Part shown: positions 10,426 to 19,320 of the stretch, piece after piece
Position numbering within the stretch: the first letter of the stretch is position 1
How the letters are laid out: each line of letters opens with the position of its first letter
NCBI RefSeq assembly: GCF_000143415.4
Contig: NW_003314390.1
Span: 86,973-150,972 of the forward strand
Direction: 5' to 3'
DNA from: Selaginella moellendorffii
Taxonomy: Eukaryota; Streptophyta; Lycopodiopsida; Selaginellales; Selaginellaceae
Length of the DNA: 64,000 bases
Translations under genes and position numbers: made by a program
Notes under the pieces: generated by a model
The model's database searches: none
Told to the model about the DNA's origin: nothing
Seen by the model: the letters and a program-made list of their open reading frames with translations, nothing else

Positions 10426-12067
10426 TGTAAGTGACTAATTTTTCCATTTTACTTTAGTCACTTAACCACACCTTTGACCATTTGGAAAAGTCTCACTCAC
10501 AATTTCCATAAGTTCTATTCCAGACTTGGGTATGCTAGCTTTGAGAATGGCATCCCCACCACTCAACCTTTGCACTTGACCAAAATGCTCTATGTATCTG
10601 ATCCCATGACCAACACCCCAAGGTACCACCGACATATTAGCCCGTTACATTAAGGCCATGCCTCTTTACTTTGGTCACACCAGTGGTCTAACACCATTTG
10701 CATCACAGTTCTGTCTCTTAAAGACTGGGCCATCCATCCATGAGTGATCATCTCAGATCCACTCTTTAGCATCTTTAGGATGTCTGTAGGCATGGGGAAT
10801 AGCCTTCCTCAATATCCCTTTTCCAATCCTCAACAAGACCCTTTCTGTCTATGGCCGTGTTGGCTAACACTGCCATTGAATCAAGGCCCATATGCCCAAC
10901 TAGTAAGTCCCATAGTCCTCTGGGATTTCCTCCTCCCATGACCATATCCTTGGTATCTACACCAGAGGATTGCTCCCCTTCTTTTTCACAATCTAGGACT
11001 TTAGGACAACATTTCGAAACACTGTGGCCTTACGCAAGCCTCGTGGGTACTCTCCCCACCTTCCGCCTTTGGGTGCTCTAGCCATGGGCTTAGAGCGAGG
11101 TTCCGTTGAGCCATGCCAGGTATCCAAGTAAGTAGTGCCACCCATACTTGGACTGGGAGCATCGACCATTTGATCTCTCGGGGGAACTATAGCCGGCTCT
11201 TGAACATTTCACCAAGCTACCCTGCTTGTTGGTTTGTATTCACTCTAGTTTTGGACTTCCCAATGGTTATCCCATCACCCAACACTTGGGTATGGGCTTT
11301 TTGGGCCAAACTGGTTTTTCCTGGCCAAACTGGCTCCACTAAAGTCCTCCCCTTTACTATACTTTTGGAGCTCACCAAACCCCCCAGGGTCTGGGAGACG
11401 AACGCTTTGGGCTTTTATGCTCTTAGACTCGAACTCGGACTCAAACTCAGACTCGGACTCAGATTCAGACTCAGACTTGGGTTGGGTTGGGTCTCGGCCT
11501 CGGTCTCGGTCTTAGTCCCAATCCCGGTCCCGGTCTTGGTCTCGGTCTCGACTTTGGACTCCATCTCGGGTCCTTCTAGAACTTCATCTTGGATTCCATC
11601 TCAGGTCCATCTTAGACTCCATCTTAGGTCTATCTCGAACTCCATCTTGGACTCCATTTCGGTCTATCTTGGACTCCATTTCAGACTCCATTTCAGACTC
11701 CATCTTCGTTCCATCTCGGACTCCATCTCGGGTCCATCTCGAACTCCATCTTGGTCCATCTTGGACTCCATCTTGGGTCTATCTTGGACTCTATCTCAGT
11801 CCATCTCAGACTCCGTCTTGGGTCCATCTCGGGTCTATCTCGGACTCCATCTCGAGTCCATCTCGAACTCCCTTTTCTAGATACTCTCTTATGGCTCACT
11901 TTACGCTTGTTCCTTGAGCACTTCGTTGGGAATTCCAATCCTGCTCTTGACCTTTCAAGTCATAGCTTTTAATCCAAATGTGTTACATTTGTTTTGCTTT
12001 TGCTTTGGCCATTACCACATAGCACCTTTTTGGCTCCACTTTGGGACTTAAGGATTTTTATCTCACA
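10426..12067 (-). mobile_element. Solo LTR (1,642 bp) with 5-bp target duplication TTCAT
   Basis: This is a diverged reverse-complement copy of the LTR at 57,710-59,483. On the minus strand it begins TGTGAGA (12,067) and ends ...CTTACA (10,426). The same 5 bp, TTCAT, lie immediately outside both ends (10,421-10,425 and 12,068-12,072). No internal region or second LTR is present, so it is a solo LTR left by LTR-LTR recombination. Long open frames inside (for example 11,113-11,880) are shadows of the low-complexity array. Confidence 0.9.
11420..11880. repeat. GACTCCATCTCGG-type minisatellite within the solo LTR
   Basis: Hexamer-like (TCGGTC) repeats grade into 11-13 bp units such as GACTCCATCTCG and GGTCCATCTCG. 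It is the reverse complement of the arrays at 57,945-58,485 and 63,745-64,000, so the array belongs to the LTR family and moves with it. Confidence 0.85.
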
Positions 12068-12072
12068 TTCAT

Positions 12073-13420
12073 AAGCTAAAATTTACTCCAAAGATTCATG
12101 TAGTTAAAGTTTGATAATTGTGAACTTTATTACATTTGTTAAAATATTTAAATCCTCAATTATCAAGATTTAATTTTTTTTTACATTTAGATAAAGTATA
12201 TAAGTGTAACTTAGTATTGCTAAAGATAAAAAAATTAGATCATTAAAGTATTTTACCTTGAATTGTTTTTAAAGTAATATTATGTATGCAACAAATGTTA
12301 ATGTTGTATTACTTTTTGCAATTATGGTTTTCAATATTGTTAAATCCCTTTCACTCAAATATTATAGTATATTTATGACAACTTCTAAATTAAAAATGCC
12401 ATATGTTTATAACAAGGATTATATTTATAATGATGATATTGTTATATATTTTTATTACTTATAATATTTAAATATAATATTAAAGATTTAATGAAATTAA
12501 TTTCAATCTTTTACACATTTTACTAAAAATTTTGCTAGCCAATTAGCAATAAAAATGATAATTAATTCTAATTTTCTAATTTTAACACTTCTTTTTATTT
12601 CATTTGTTAAAGTACTACACACTTTTTATGGGCTGATCCTTGCTTGTTAAGCTAATCAAACCTTTGAATGCTATCTGATAAAAAATAATTATATATGACA
12701 AGTCTTTTTAGTTACAAAGGAATTAAATACTTTTCCAAATTCTTATTTTGATTTGCTAAAATTATTTTCAAAGTTATATCTTCAACACTTTTTTTCTTCA
12801 CAAGTTTATTGAATATACATAAATTTAACACTACAATTTAATTTTAAATTATTTCTTTGTTTTTAAAAAGAATATGAAAGTACTTGTCTTCAAAGTACAT
12901 GTAAAAAGATTATCCATTTATCAGCTTTATATCTTCTTTTGCGATTATGAATTCTTTTAATAAGTGTTATTTCATTGAATAACTTTCGTTTTGATACATT
13001 CCCATCATTATCATCAAATATGTAAACTAATTTTTAAAACATTACTAAAATATTTAATAATATTGAGAATATGAATATGTTAAACACTTATTTGATTAGT
13101 GAATTAAATAATTATTTTAATGGACTCAAGCAGACTCATAAATGCTTATTAAAAGTTTATATATGGCCATTACTCTTGGGGTAGTTGCCCATTTTGGGTA
13201 ATAACAGCCTTACTCAGGTTATTAATAAATTATATACATTTTCAAAAAATTTATATATTATTTATTTTTCTAAGCATATTTAATAGCATATTTGATCTAT
13301 TAAAACTAACCAACTTCTAATATATTAGAACTTAATTATTTATTATTCTCTCATAAAACTTTGCCACTTTGCAGCAAGTTTTCTTGAGAGCAATCTGGCC
13401 CTCTCTCGAATTCCCTTCAA
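12073..13420. other. AT-rich gene-free interval; last ~470 bp duplicated at 30.1-30.7 kb
   Basis: Strongly AT-rich with no credible coding sequence. From about 12,950 to 13,420 it resembles 30,140-30,667 (shared phrases such as TAAGCATATTTAATAGCATA), but with many more differences than the adjoining gene block shows. It forms the diverged left flank of the segmental duplication. Confidence 0.6.
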
Positions 13421-13498
13421 AAGAATAAATCCTAGTTCGCCCACCAGGCCTACACGGCACACCACAGTATTGACATCCAACTCGCAAAAGCTTGAAGC

Positions 13499-13800
13499 TC
13501 ATCTCGTTCTGCCATCCCCCGTTGCTGTCACCAAATCGGCTGCGTCGCCACCGCCTTGCCTGCGAGGTCGATGAGCGAATCTAAGAATCAGATCCTTGAA
13601 TTTTATCGTGTCAAGAATGGGGAAGTCCTGGCTGCGTCGGCGTGCCCGGAGAGGATGAACTCGGATGGAGACGAAGACCGATACAATCTCGATGAGGTGA
13701 TTGGAGAGAAAGGTGTCGCAATCCCTGCCATGAAAGCGTTGCCGCATCAATCTCATTCGCCCTCATTGCAACTCTTGATAAGCTCCTCCCTAGAATCCCA
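13499..13800 (-). pseudogene. N-terminal PPR fragment, copy A
   Basis: On the minus strand this reads as the start of a PPR protein like the one at 7,829-10,153 (GRDCDTFLSNHLIEI), split by frameshifts and ending after about one repeat. Relative to copy B it has lost about 33 bp (SGAQSAREIF is missing). It lies directly downstream of the intact 595-residue PPR gene on the same strand, so it is a decayed neighbour rather than part of it. Confidence 0.6.
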
Positions 13801-13821
13801 AGAAAAGAGAATATCAAGAAC

Positions 13822-15609
13822 TTAGCTGCCATCGCTAGCAAAAACTCTGGAGAGCGAAAGATAAGCCGAAGAATCGTTGGAATCCACGTCCAGGAGAGCC
13901 ATTGCAGCTCGAGCTTCGCGAATGGGATCGTTGTAAATCCTCGACGCGCTCACCAGGCTCGCTAGCGCAACATCACTGGGCGAAAATGGCATGGAATCGA
14001 TCAAATCCTCCGCAGCTTGGAGCTTCCCAGCGCGGCCGAGCGCATCAACCAAGCAGCAGTAGTGCTCCACCAGAGGTGTCAGCTCAAAATCGAGAATCAG
14101 AGTAACGAAATAGTTCCGGGCCTCGCGAACAAGCCCGATGTGGCTGCAAGCCACCAAAACACTCGAAAACGTCATCTCGTCAATGCGAAAGCCATGAAGA
14201 ACCATGTCGTGAAAGATTCCATGGGCCTCTTGCGGATACCCCTTGTGGGCATATGCCGCGATCATAAGATTCCAAGAGATTATATTCCTCTCCGGAGTAT
14301 CATCGAAGTAAAGCCTAGCTTTCTCAACGTTTCCAACCTCACCATAGACAAATATCATGATGTTCCATGACACGAGATTCCTCTCGGGTATCTTCTCAAA
14401 CAAGTCCTTGGCCAAGGGAATATCCCCGTTCTGGGCATATGCTGTGTACATGGCATTCCAGGTGACGAGATTCTTGCCAGGCATGGTCGCGAATATCCTC
14501 TTGGCATCTTCCAGATCCCCTTCTCTAGATGCGGCCGTTAGCATCGCAGTGTAGGAGTAAACGTTCCTTCTTTCCGGGTTGGACGAGAACATTCGCTGGG
14601 CCTCGTGGTAATGGCCATTCTCCGCGTATCCGACGATCATGGCCGTCCAGCTCACCACATCCCAGCCGCTCATTCGCGCAAACACGGCCTTGGCCTCCTC
14701 GAGGCGGGAATTTTGAATGTAGCTCTGGAGCATGGACGTCCAGGATACAACGCAGCGATCCAACGGCGTGGAATCGAAGAGGGCTTTGGCGTCCGGGAGG
14801 GAGGAAGGGCTCTTGGCCATGGCTTGGGTCATGGCGGTCCAGGAGACGATGTCGAATTGGGGCTGCCGGTAGAAGATCGATTGCGCCTCTTCGATCCGGC
14901 CGCCTTGCGCGTAGGCGGATGCAAGGGCAGTGTAGGACAGGAGATCGCGGTTCTTCATCGAGTCGAAGACGATCTTGCCTTGATCGATCTGGCCGTGGCG
15001 CAGGTAGCCGTGGAGCATCAGCGTCCAGGCGATGTCGTCCTTCTCCGGCATTGCGTCGAAGATCGCCTTTGCGGCTTCCAGATGCCCTCCCAGCACGTAT
15101 TCTTTGAAGATCGTCGTCCAGGAGATGATTCCCCAGAAGGGCATTCGATCGAGAAAGCGTCTGGATTCGTGGAGGAGGCCGCCCAGGGCGTAGGCTCGGA
15201 TCATGATATTCCAGGTGATATCGTCCTTCTGGGGCATGGCATCGAAGAGAGATTTCGTCTCCTCTGGATTCCCAGTGTGGGCAAATGCCGTCAAGAGCGC
15301 GTTCCACAGCACGATGTCCGTCCCCGGCACAAGAAAGAAGAGATTTTTGGCGTCCTGGATGGCGCCGCCGTGGATGCATCCAGTGATCATGTTGTTCCAG
15401 GTGAAGACGTTGCGAGATCTCATCCGGTGGAAGGTCTTCCAGGCATTCTCCACGCTGCCGCATTTGCCGTAGCTGAGGAGCAGGAGATTGGTGAGATAGG
15501 TGTCGTCGCGGAAGCCATTCTCGATGAGCTTGGCGTGCGCGGCGCGGCATTCTGCCAGGCTCTTGATATTTCGGGTGATCGTCGCGAGAAATCTTCGATC
15601 CAAGCTCAT
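13822..15609 (-). CDS. 595-residue PPR protein (S-type repeats, E1 end), copy A
   Basis: Intronless predicted organelle RNA-binding protein. The N-terminus (LAECRAAHAKLIENGFRDD) is a typical plant PPR lead-in. About 14 S-type 31-residue repeats follow, then an L2 motif (IDEMTFSSVLVACSHIGLV), an S2 motif (TPLVEHYCCLVDALGRAG) and an E1-like end; there is no E2 or DYW domain. Code residues 5/last run mostly N/D, T/D, T/N and N/N. The start is fixed by the lead-in and lies 24 bp from the PORR start on the other strand. Copy B differs at about seven to eight residues with no indels, so both copies look functional. Confidence 0.9.
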   Translation of the reverse strand: MSLDRRFLATITRNIKSLAECRAAHAKLIENGFRDDTYLTNLLLLSYGKCGSVENAWKTFHRMRSRNVFTWNNMITGCIHGGAIQDAKNLFFLVPGTDIVLWNALLTAFAHTGNPEETKSLFDAMPQKDDITWNIMIRAYALGGLLHESRRFLDRMPFWGIISWTTIFKEYVLGGHLEAAKAIFDAMPEKDDIAWTLMLHGYLRHGQIDQGKIVFDSMKNRDLLSYTALASAYAQGGRIEEAQSIFYRQPQFDIVSWTAMTQAMAKSPSSLPDAKALFDSTPLDRCVVSWTSMLQSYIQNSRLEEAKAVFARMSGWDVVSWTAMIVGYAENGHYHEAQRMFSSNPERRNVYSYTAMLTAASREGDLEDAKRIFATMPGKNLVTWNAMYTAYAQNGDIPLAKDLFEKIPERNLVSWNIMIFVYGEVGNVEKARLYFDDTPERNIISWNLMIAAYAHKGYPQEAHGIFHDMVLHGFRIDEMTFSSVLVACSHIGLVREARNYFVTLILDFELTPLVEHYCCLVDALGRAGKLQAAEDLIDSMPFSPSDVALASLVSASRIYNDPIREARAAMALLDVDSNDSSAYLSLSRVFASDGS

Positions 15610-15633
15610 GCGCTACCTCCTAGGGTTTGGACG
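15610..15633. promoter_or_regulatory. 24-bp shared start region of the head-to-head PPR/PORR pair
   Basis: Only 24 bp separate the two ATG codons. They contain TAGGGTTT (15,621-15,628), a telo-box read from the other strand. Any promoter or 5' UTR of either gene must therefore overlap the other gene's coding sequence. The antisense strand of the PPR gene is open for about 1 kb in frame with the PORR protein, so an N-terminally longer PORR product cannot be excluded. Confidence 0.5.
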
Positions 15634-17027
15634 ATGCAGCGATGGATCCCCGGCGAGACGCGAGAGCTCCACGCGCGGTGGAAGCGCAAGGCGCTACAGG
15701 TATGGCGCAAGAGCCTCTACCTGGATCGTGTGGTGCGGTGGGACGAGCTGATCTACTCGGAGATCCCCAGAGCCATGGAATTCGTCCAGAGCCAGGGCGG
15801 GAGGATCGACATCAAGAGAATGCCGGCGGAGATGGACGAGGTGAGCAAGAGGAGGATGAGCAAGCTCCTTCGCAAGCACGCCGCGGTGTTTAAGCTCACG
15901 TACAAGCACCACAGGACCCAGGAGTGGATCGAGCTCAGGGATTTCATGCAAGAGATCATGGAGGCCGAGAGGCAGGCGATCCGGGACAGGGATGAGAAGC
16001 TGTCGGTGTCCATCGTGAAGAAAATCTTGATGATGTGCAAGGATCGCAGGGCGCCAGTGACTCCGCTCAAGAACTTGAGCAAAGAGTGTGCCTTCCCTGT
16101 GGATTTTGATGGTTTTCTCCGGAGGTATCCGGAGGATTTCCGGCTAGTCGGGGGATCCAGAATGGTGGAGCTCGTTTCGTGGGATCAGTCGCTAGCCGTG
16201 ACTGACAGAGAAAGGGCTGTGGAGGCAGGAAGAACGCAAAGAATTCTCGGCCCTTGGGCGTTCGTGAGTACGTTTCCAAAGAAGTTCGAGGCGGACAGGA
16301 TTTTCTGGGAGGAATTCGACAAGTTCCAAAGACTTCCAATGCCGTCACCTTACGAAGACCCCGGCAACTCGGCAGATCCAAGCAGTCTGTCTGGAGAGAA
16401 GAGACTCCTGGCAGTCTTTCACGAGCTACTCAGCCTCACGATCGAGAAGAGAGCATCTCTTGCAAAGTTCAAAGGATTCAAGCAGGAGTTGCGGCTGCCA
16501 GAGTACTCAGACGCTCTGCTTGCGAGCCACCCACGGTTTTTCTACGTCTCAGAGAGCAACTCACGCCAGATGGCGTTTCTCCGCGAAGCTTACCGGGAGA
16601 ACGATCGGGTGTCCGTGACAAGAGTAAAGGATCCGCTGGTTACTATAAGGAATCGATACATGGGCCTGCTAAGGGTGGAGTTCAGGGAGCCGCGGGTGAA
16701 AAGGCCTTGTGTATTTAGCACAGATGAAAGCGATAACGAGGTAAGTTGTTGCTCTATATGTTTTCTATCTCATCTTCTGGTTTGTTTGGCCGTTTGCAGG
16801 ATTGTGACACAGACGCCGCAGATATACCATGAATCGTGGAAGGAGAAAGCGCTCACAAGAGACAGACACTGATCGTTTGAGAAGGTATGTTGCTTATTTC
16901 TCGTTTTCCTTTGCGGGCAGTGATGACGAGGTCTCTAGATGTTTTCTATCTCACCTTTTCGTTTCTTTGGCCTTTGCAGGAATGTGACAAGACGCCGCGT
17001 GGAAGCAGGCATGCGCTCACACGTTGA
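15634..17027 (+). CDS. PORR-domain organelle RNA-binding protein, copy A
   Basis: Plant organelle RNA recognition (WTF1-like) family, which assists organelle intron splicing. Exon 1 (15,634-16,740) encodes 369 residues. It has the paired helical segments typical of the family (MSKLLRKHAAVFKLTYKH, VKKILMMCKDRRAPVTPLKN, FDGFLRRYPEDFRLVGG, EYSDALLASHPRFFYVSESN and KDPLVTIRNRYMGLL). The tail is uncertain. Splicing to 16,800 adds ten residues and stops at 16,832. Splicing to 16,980 adds about fifteen and stops at 17,027; here copy A has lost about 16 bp relative to copy B. Exon 1 is protein-identical to copy B. I start at the ATG after the shared 24 bp because the family begins about here. Confidence 0.8.
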
Positions 17028-17332
17028 TCGTTTTTCCGGTCATGGGAAGGTATGTTGCTCTTCCTTTGCTGCGAGCAGTGATTGACGTTTGTTGGTTATA
17101 GAAAGCCAAAGCCGCGAGCTCCAAACCTGTTCTTGGAGTGACATCTCTTCGTTACCAAATGACCATTTCAATGCCGCTCGGCGAGAAACTGAGGTTAGTC
17201 GCAACCGGTTTCTAATCTTTTAATTTGGAGATTGTGACAAGGATGATGCAACTTACACTGCCTTGCAGACCGCCCCATTGTGACAGATTCAAGACCACTT
17301 GAAAGCATACAACTTCACAGGATAGGATCGAA

Positions 17333-18508
17333 TCAACGTAGGATAGTGCGATAAGTTCTACATAGCGAAAGAAGAGGACAGTCCCAGCTACATCGTGACA
17401 CCAGGTAGTCGCAAACATCCTTGTGCCAAAACTCCATCACCGATTCCCAGAGGCTGGGAACTCGTTTGGGCAGTGCCACCCTCAGCAAGCCATCGCCAGT
17501 CAAGTTGTAGCTCGCCCTGTCCTCCACATACCTGTGAGGGAAGTAAAGCCTGCGAGCAAACACTTTGGTGCTCGCTCCTCCGCGCTCCAGCCTCACTGCG
17601 TGGCCGCCATCCTCGTCCCGAGCAACGCCGGCTATGGATGCGATGCAACCAGTCCCTTGCGCTTCTCCCATCAGCTTCAAGAACCCGTCGCGCTCCATCA
17701 TGCCCCGGATCTCCCGAGCTGCTGCTGCTGCTTCTTCGCCATCTTTTCCTCCTCCCCCGGACGAGCAAGTGACTTCCACCTGAGCCGACTGCGCGCCAGG
17801 CATCTCCGCGACGATCACGTACGAATCCGGGAGCTCCAAGATGTCCACCAGTGGCGACACTGTGATCACGCTCGGGTCATGGACGCAAGCACCAACTTTG
17901 GTGGCAACGAGAGCTTCCGGTCGGACGAGTCGATCAGCGTTTTCGATGGTGTGGCCCATGGGCGGAGCTCGCAGCCCACGAGCCGTGGAATGAGCCTCAT
18001 CACTCCGAGGCTCCAGCTCCACCAAGTCTTGTACTAGCTCGGATCCTGGAACAAGCGGCACCGTCACCCGCAAGAGACCATTCTCAATCCGGTGGCTGAT
18101 CCTGGCCGCGTCGGCGTGCCCGGGGAGGATGAACTTGCGAGCAAACAGCTTGGTGAAAGCACCGCGATCACGGACGGAGAACTCGGCTGGCTCCTGGTCG
18201 TGGGAGACGCCAGCGATGGAGAGAAGATGAGAGCCCTCTACTGCTTCCACCTTGATTGATACGTCGCTGCTCGCCACTCCTGGCATCTCCACCAGGATGA
18301 GATACGCGCCTTGGAGGCGCACCACGTCGGTGGGAGGAGCCGTCACGACCGTGTCGCCGATGGCGCAAAGGAACGACATCATTGCGTCCTCTACCTCGGC
18401 TGTGGCGTTGGAGGAGCTCCCGCAGCCCCGCGCGTGGACGGAAAGGCCATGCTTGCACGCCGCCACCGCTGCCGTGAAGAGCGCCAACAGCAATAGCGCC
18501 CTTCTCAT
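17333..18508 (-). CDS. Secretory-pathway protein with two HSP20/alpha-crystallin domains, copy A
   Basis: A 391-residue intronless protein. Residues 1-17 (MRRALLLLALFTAAVAA) look like a signal peptide. ACD 1 (about 50-150) has PPTDVVRLQGAYLILVEMPGV and a terminal GLLRVTVPLVPG; ACD 2 (about 210-355) has SPLVDILELPDSYVIVAEMPG and GLLRVALPKRVP. These are the A/E-x-x-G-V/A and G-x-L-x-V signatures of small heat-shock proteins. ACD 2 carries a roughly 40-residue insertion rich in Gly, Glu and Ala. The likely role is a holdase-like chaperone or an sHSP-derived regulator in the secretory pathway; no ER-retention signal is seen at the C-terminus. It converges on the PORR gene. Copy B is at 36,100-37,272, with about a dozen or more residue differences concentrated at the C-terminus. 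Confidence 0.8.
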   Translation of the reverse strand: MRRALLLLALFTAAVAACKHGLSVHARGCGSSSNATAEVEDAMMSFLCAIGDTVVTAPPTDVVRLQGAYLILVEMPGVASSDVSIKVEAVEGSHLLSIAGVSHDQEPAEFSVRDRGAFTKLFARKFILPGHADAARISHRIENGLLRVTVPLVPGSELVQDLVELEPRSDEAHSTARGLRAPPMGHTIENADRLVRPEALVATKVGACVHDPSVITVSPLVDILELPDSYVIVAEMPGAQSAQVEVTCSSGGGGKDGEEAAAAAREIRGMMERDGFLKLMGEAQGTGCIASIAGVARDEDGGHAVRLERGGASTKVFARRLYFPHRYVEDRASYNLTGDGLLRVALPKRVPSLWESVMEFWHKDVCDYLVSRCSWDCPLLSLCRTYRTILR

Positions 18509-19320
18509 CTTACCCTACATCAAGAGCTTAGCAATTAGGATTATTATAGAAAACGATCGATCAAACCTTACAAAAAGGATTCCAAGTCCTTAAGCTTTCA
18601 GGAAAGGTGTAGGAAAAAACAAGAAAACACGTACCGGCGGCTTGGAAGCTTGTATTACCGAGAAATCTGAGTTCCACTAGATCGATCCTACACAGCCAGC
18701 CGTGATAGAAGAAAAGATTACCCACTGTAAACTTGCGAACTTGGATCCCGTCAGTTGGCGAGAAAGCAGCAGCGTCCATTTTTCCCCACCTCAGCCTCGA
18801 GAGTTTCTTATTTTGTTGGGAGCCCTTGACTTGGATCAGTGGTCGCTTCGCCACCATAAACTCCCTCCTCTTAGGACTCCTGCATGACAAGAAAGGCAAC
18901 ACTTTCCACAGCAAGACGTTTAGATATGCACCTGCCATTTTGCAACGGGTGCTCCCGCCTCATCCATGAATCCTGTGCACCATTTTGACACTGTCAATTA
19001 AGACAAAAGCAAAAGAGAACTCGTCCAACCAAAAACTCACCTTCGACAATGTAGCACCTAATGTAGACTCTCCTGTGTTTAAATGATTCTCGATATCGTT
19101 CAGATTAAAAGCAGGTCGCAAGAAGTTTAAATCTGCCTGACCAGTAAAACGCAGAAACATGCCACTCACCTGGAGTTTTAGCCGTTCTAGTACCAGTATT
19201 TTTCAGACTGCTCTATACTCTGCAATGAACATCGAAAACAAACATACCAGTGATTGCCTCTGTCTTTCTCACGCAGCTTTATTACACTGCCAAAAGAACA
19301 AAAACCAAAAAGAAAAAACG
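18509..19320. other. Intergenic: HSP20 5' flank and end of the duplication
   Basis: Up to about 19,045 the sequence matches 37,273-37,645 with several indels; beyond that it is unique. No credible coding sequence is visible. A possible splice donor on the minus strand near 19,044 may belong to a UTR exon. Confidence 0.4.

Larger units (their letters stand above)
13421..19045 (+). repeat. Segmental duplication, copy A
   Basis: Matches 32,162-37,645 in the same orientation at roughly 98-99% over the genes. It carries, in order, a PPR fragment (minus), a PPR gene (minus), a PORR gene (plus) and a two-domain HSP20 gene (minus). Homology fades after about 19,045. Copy A keeps the uninterrupted 8-bp site AAGAATAA at 13,421-13,428 where copy B has a transposon. 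Confidence 0.9.

Noticed and set aside
11113-11880. A 255-codon frame on the plus strand
   Set aside because: It lies within the reversed solo LTR and mirrors the LTR sequence and minisatellite; the matching frame at 58.7 kb is equally non-genic.
14525-15550. A 341-codon minus-strand frame (and its copy at 33,284-34,309)
   Set aside because: Frame-shifted shadow of the PPR gene on the same strand, Arg/Pro/His-rich, without any motif.
14605-15633. A 755-codon open frame covering the antisense of the PPR gene and continuing into PORR exon 1 (and its copy at 33,364)
   Set aside because: The first 343 codons are exactly antisense to the PPR repeats; the periodic GHGIEER-like peptides mirror the S-repeat codons. 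Only the part from 15,634 matches a family. I left a longer PORR N-terminus as a remote possibility.
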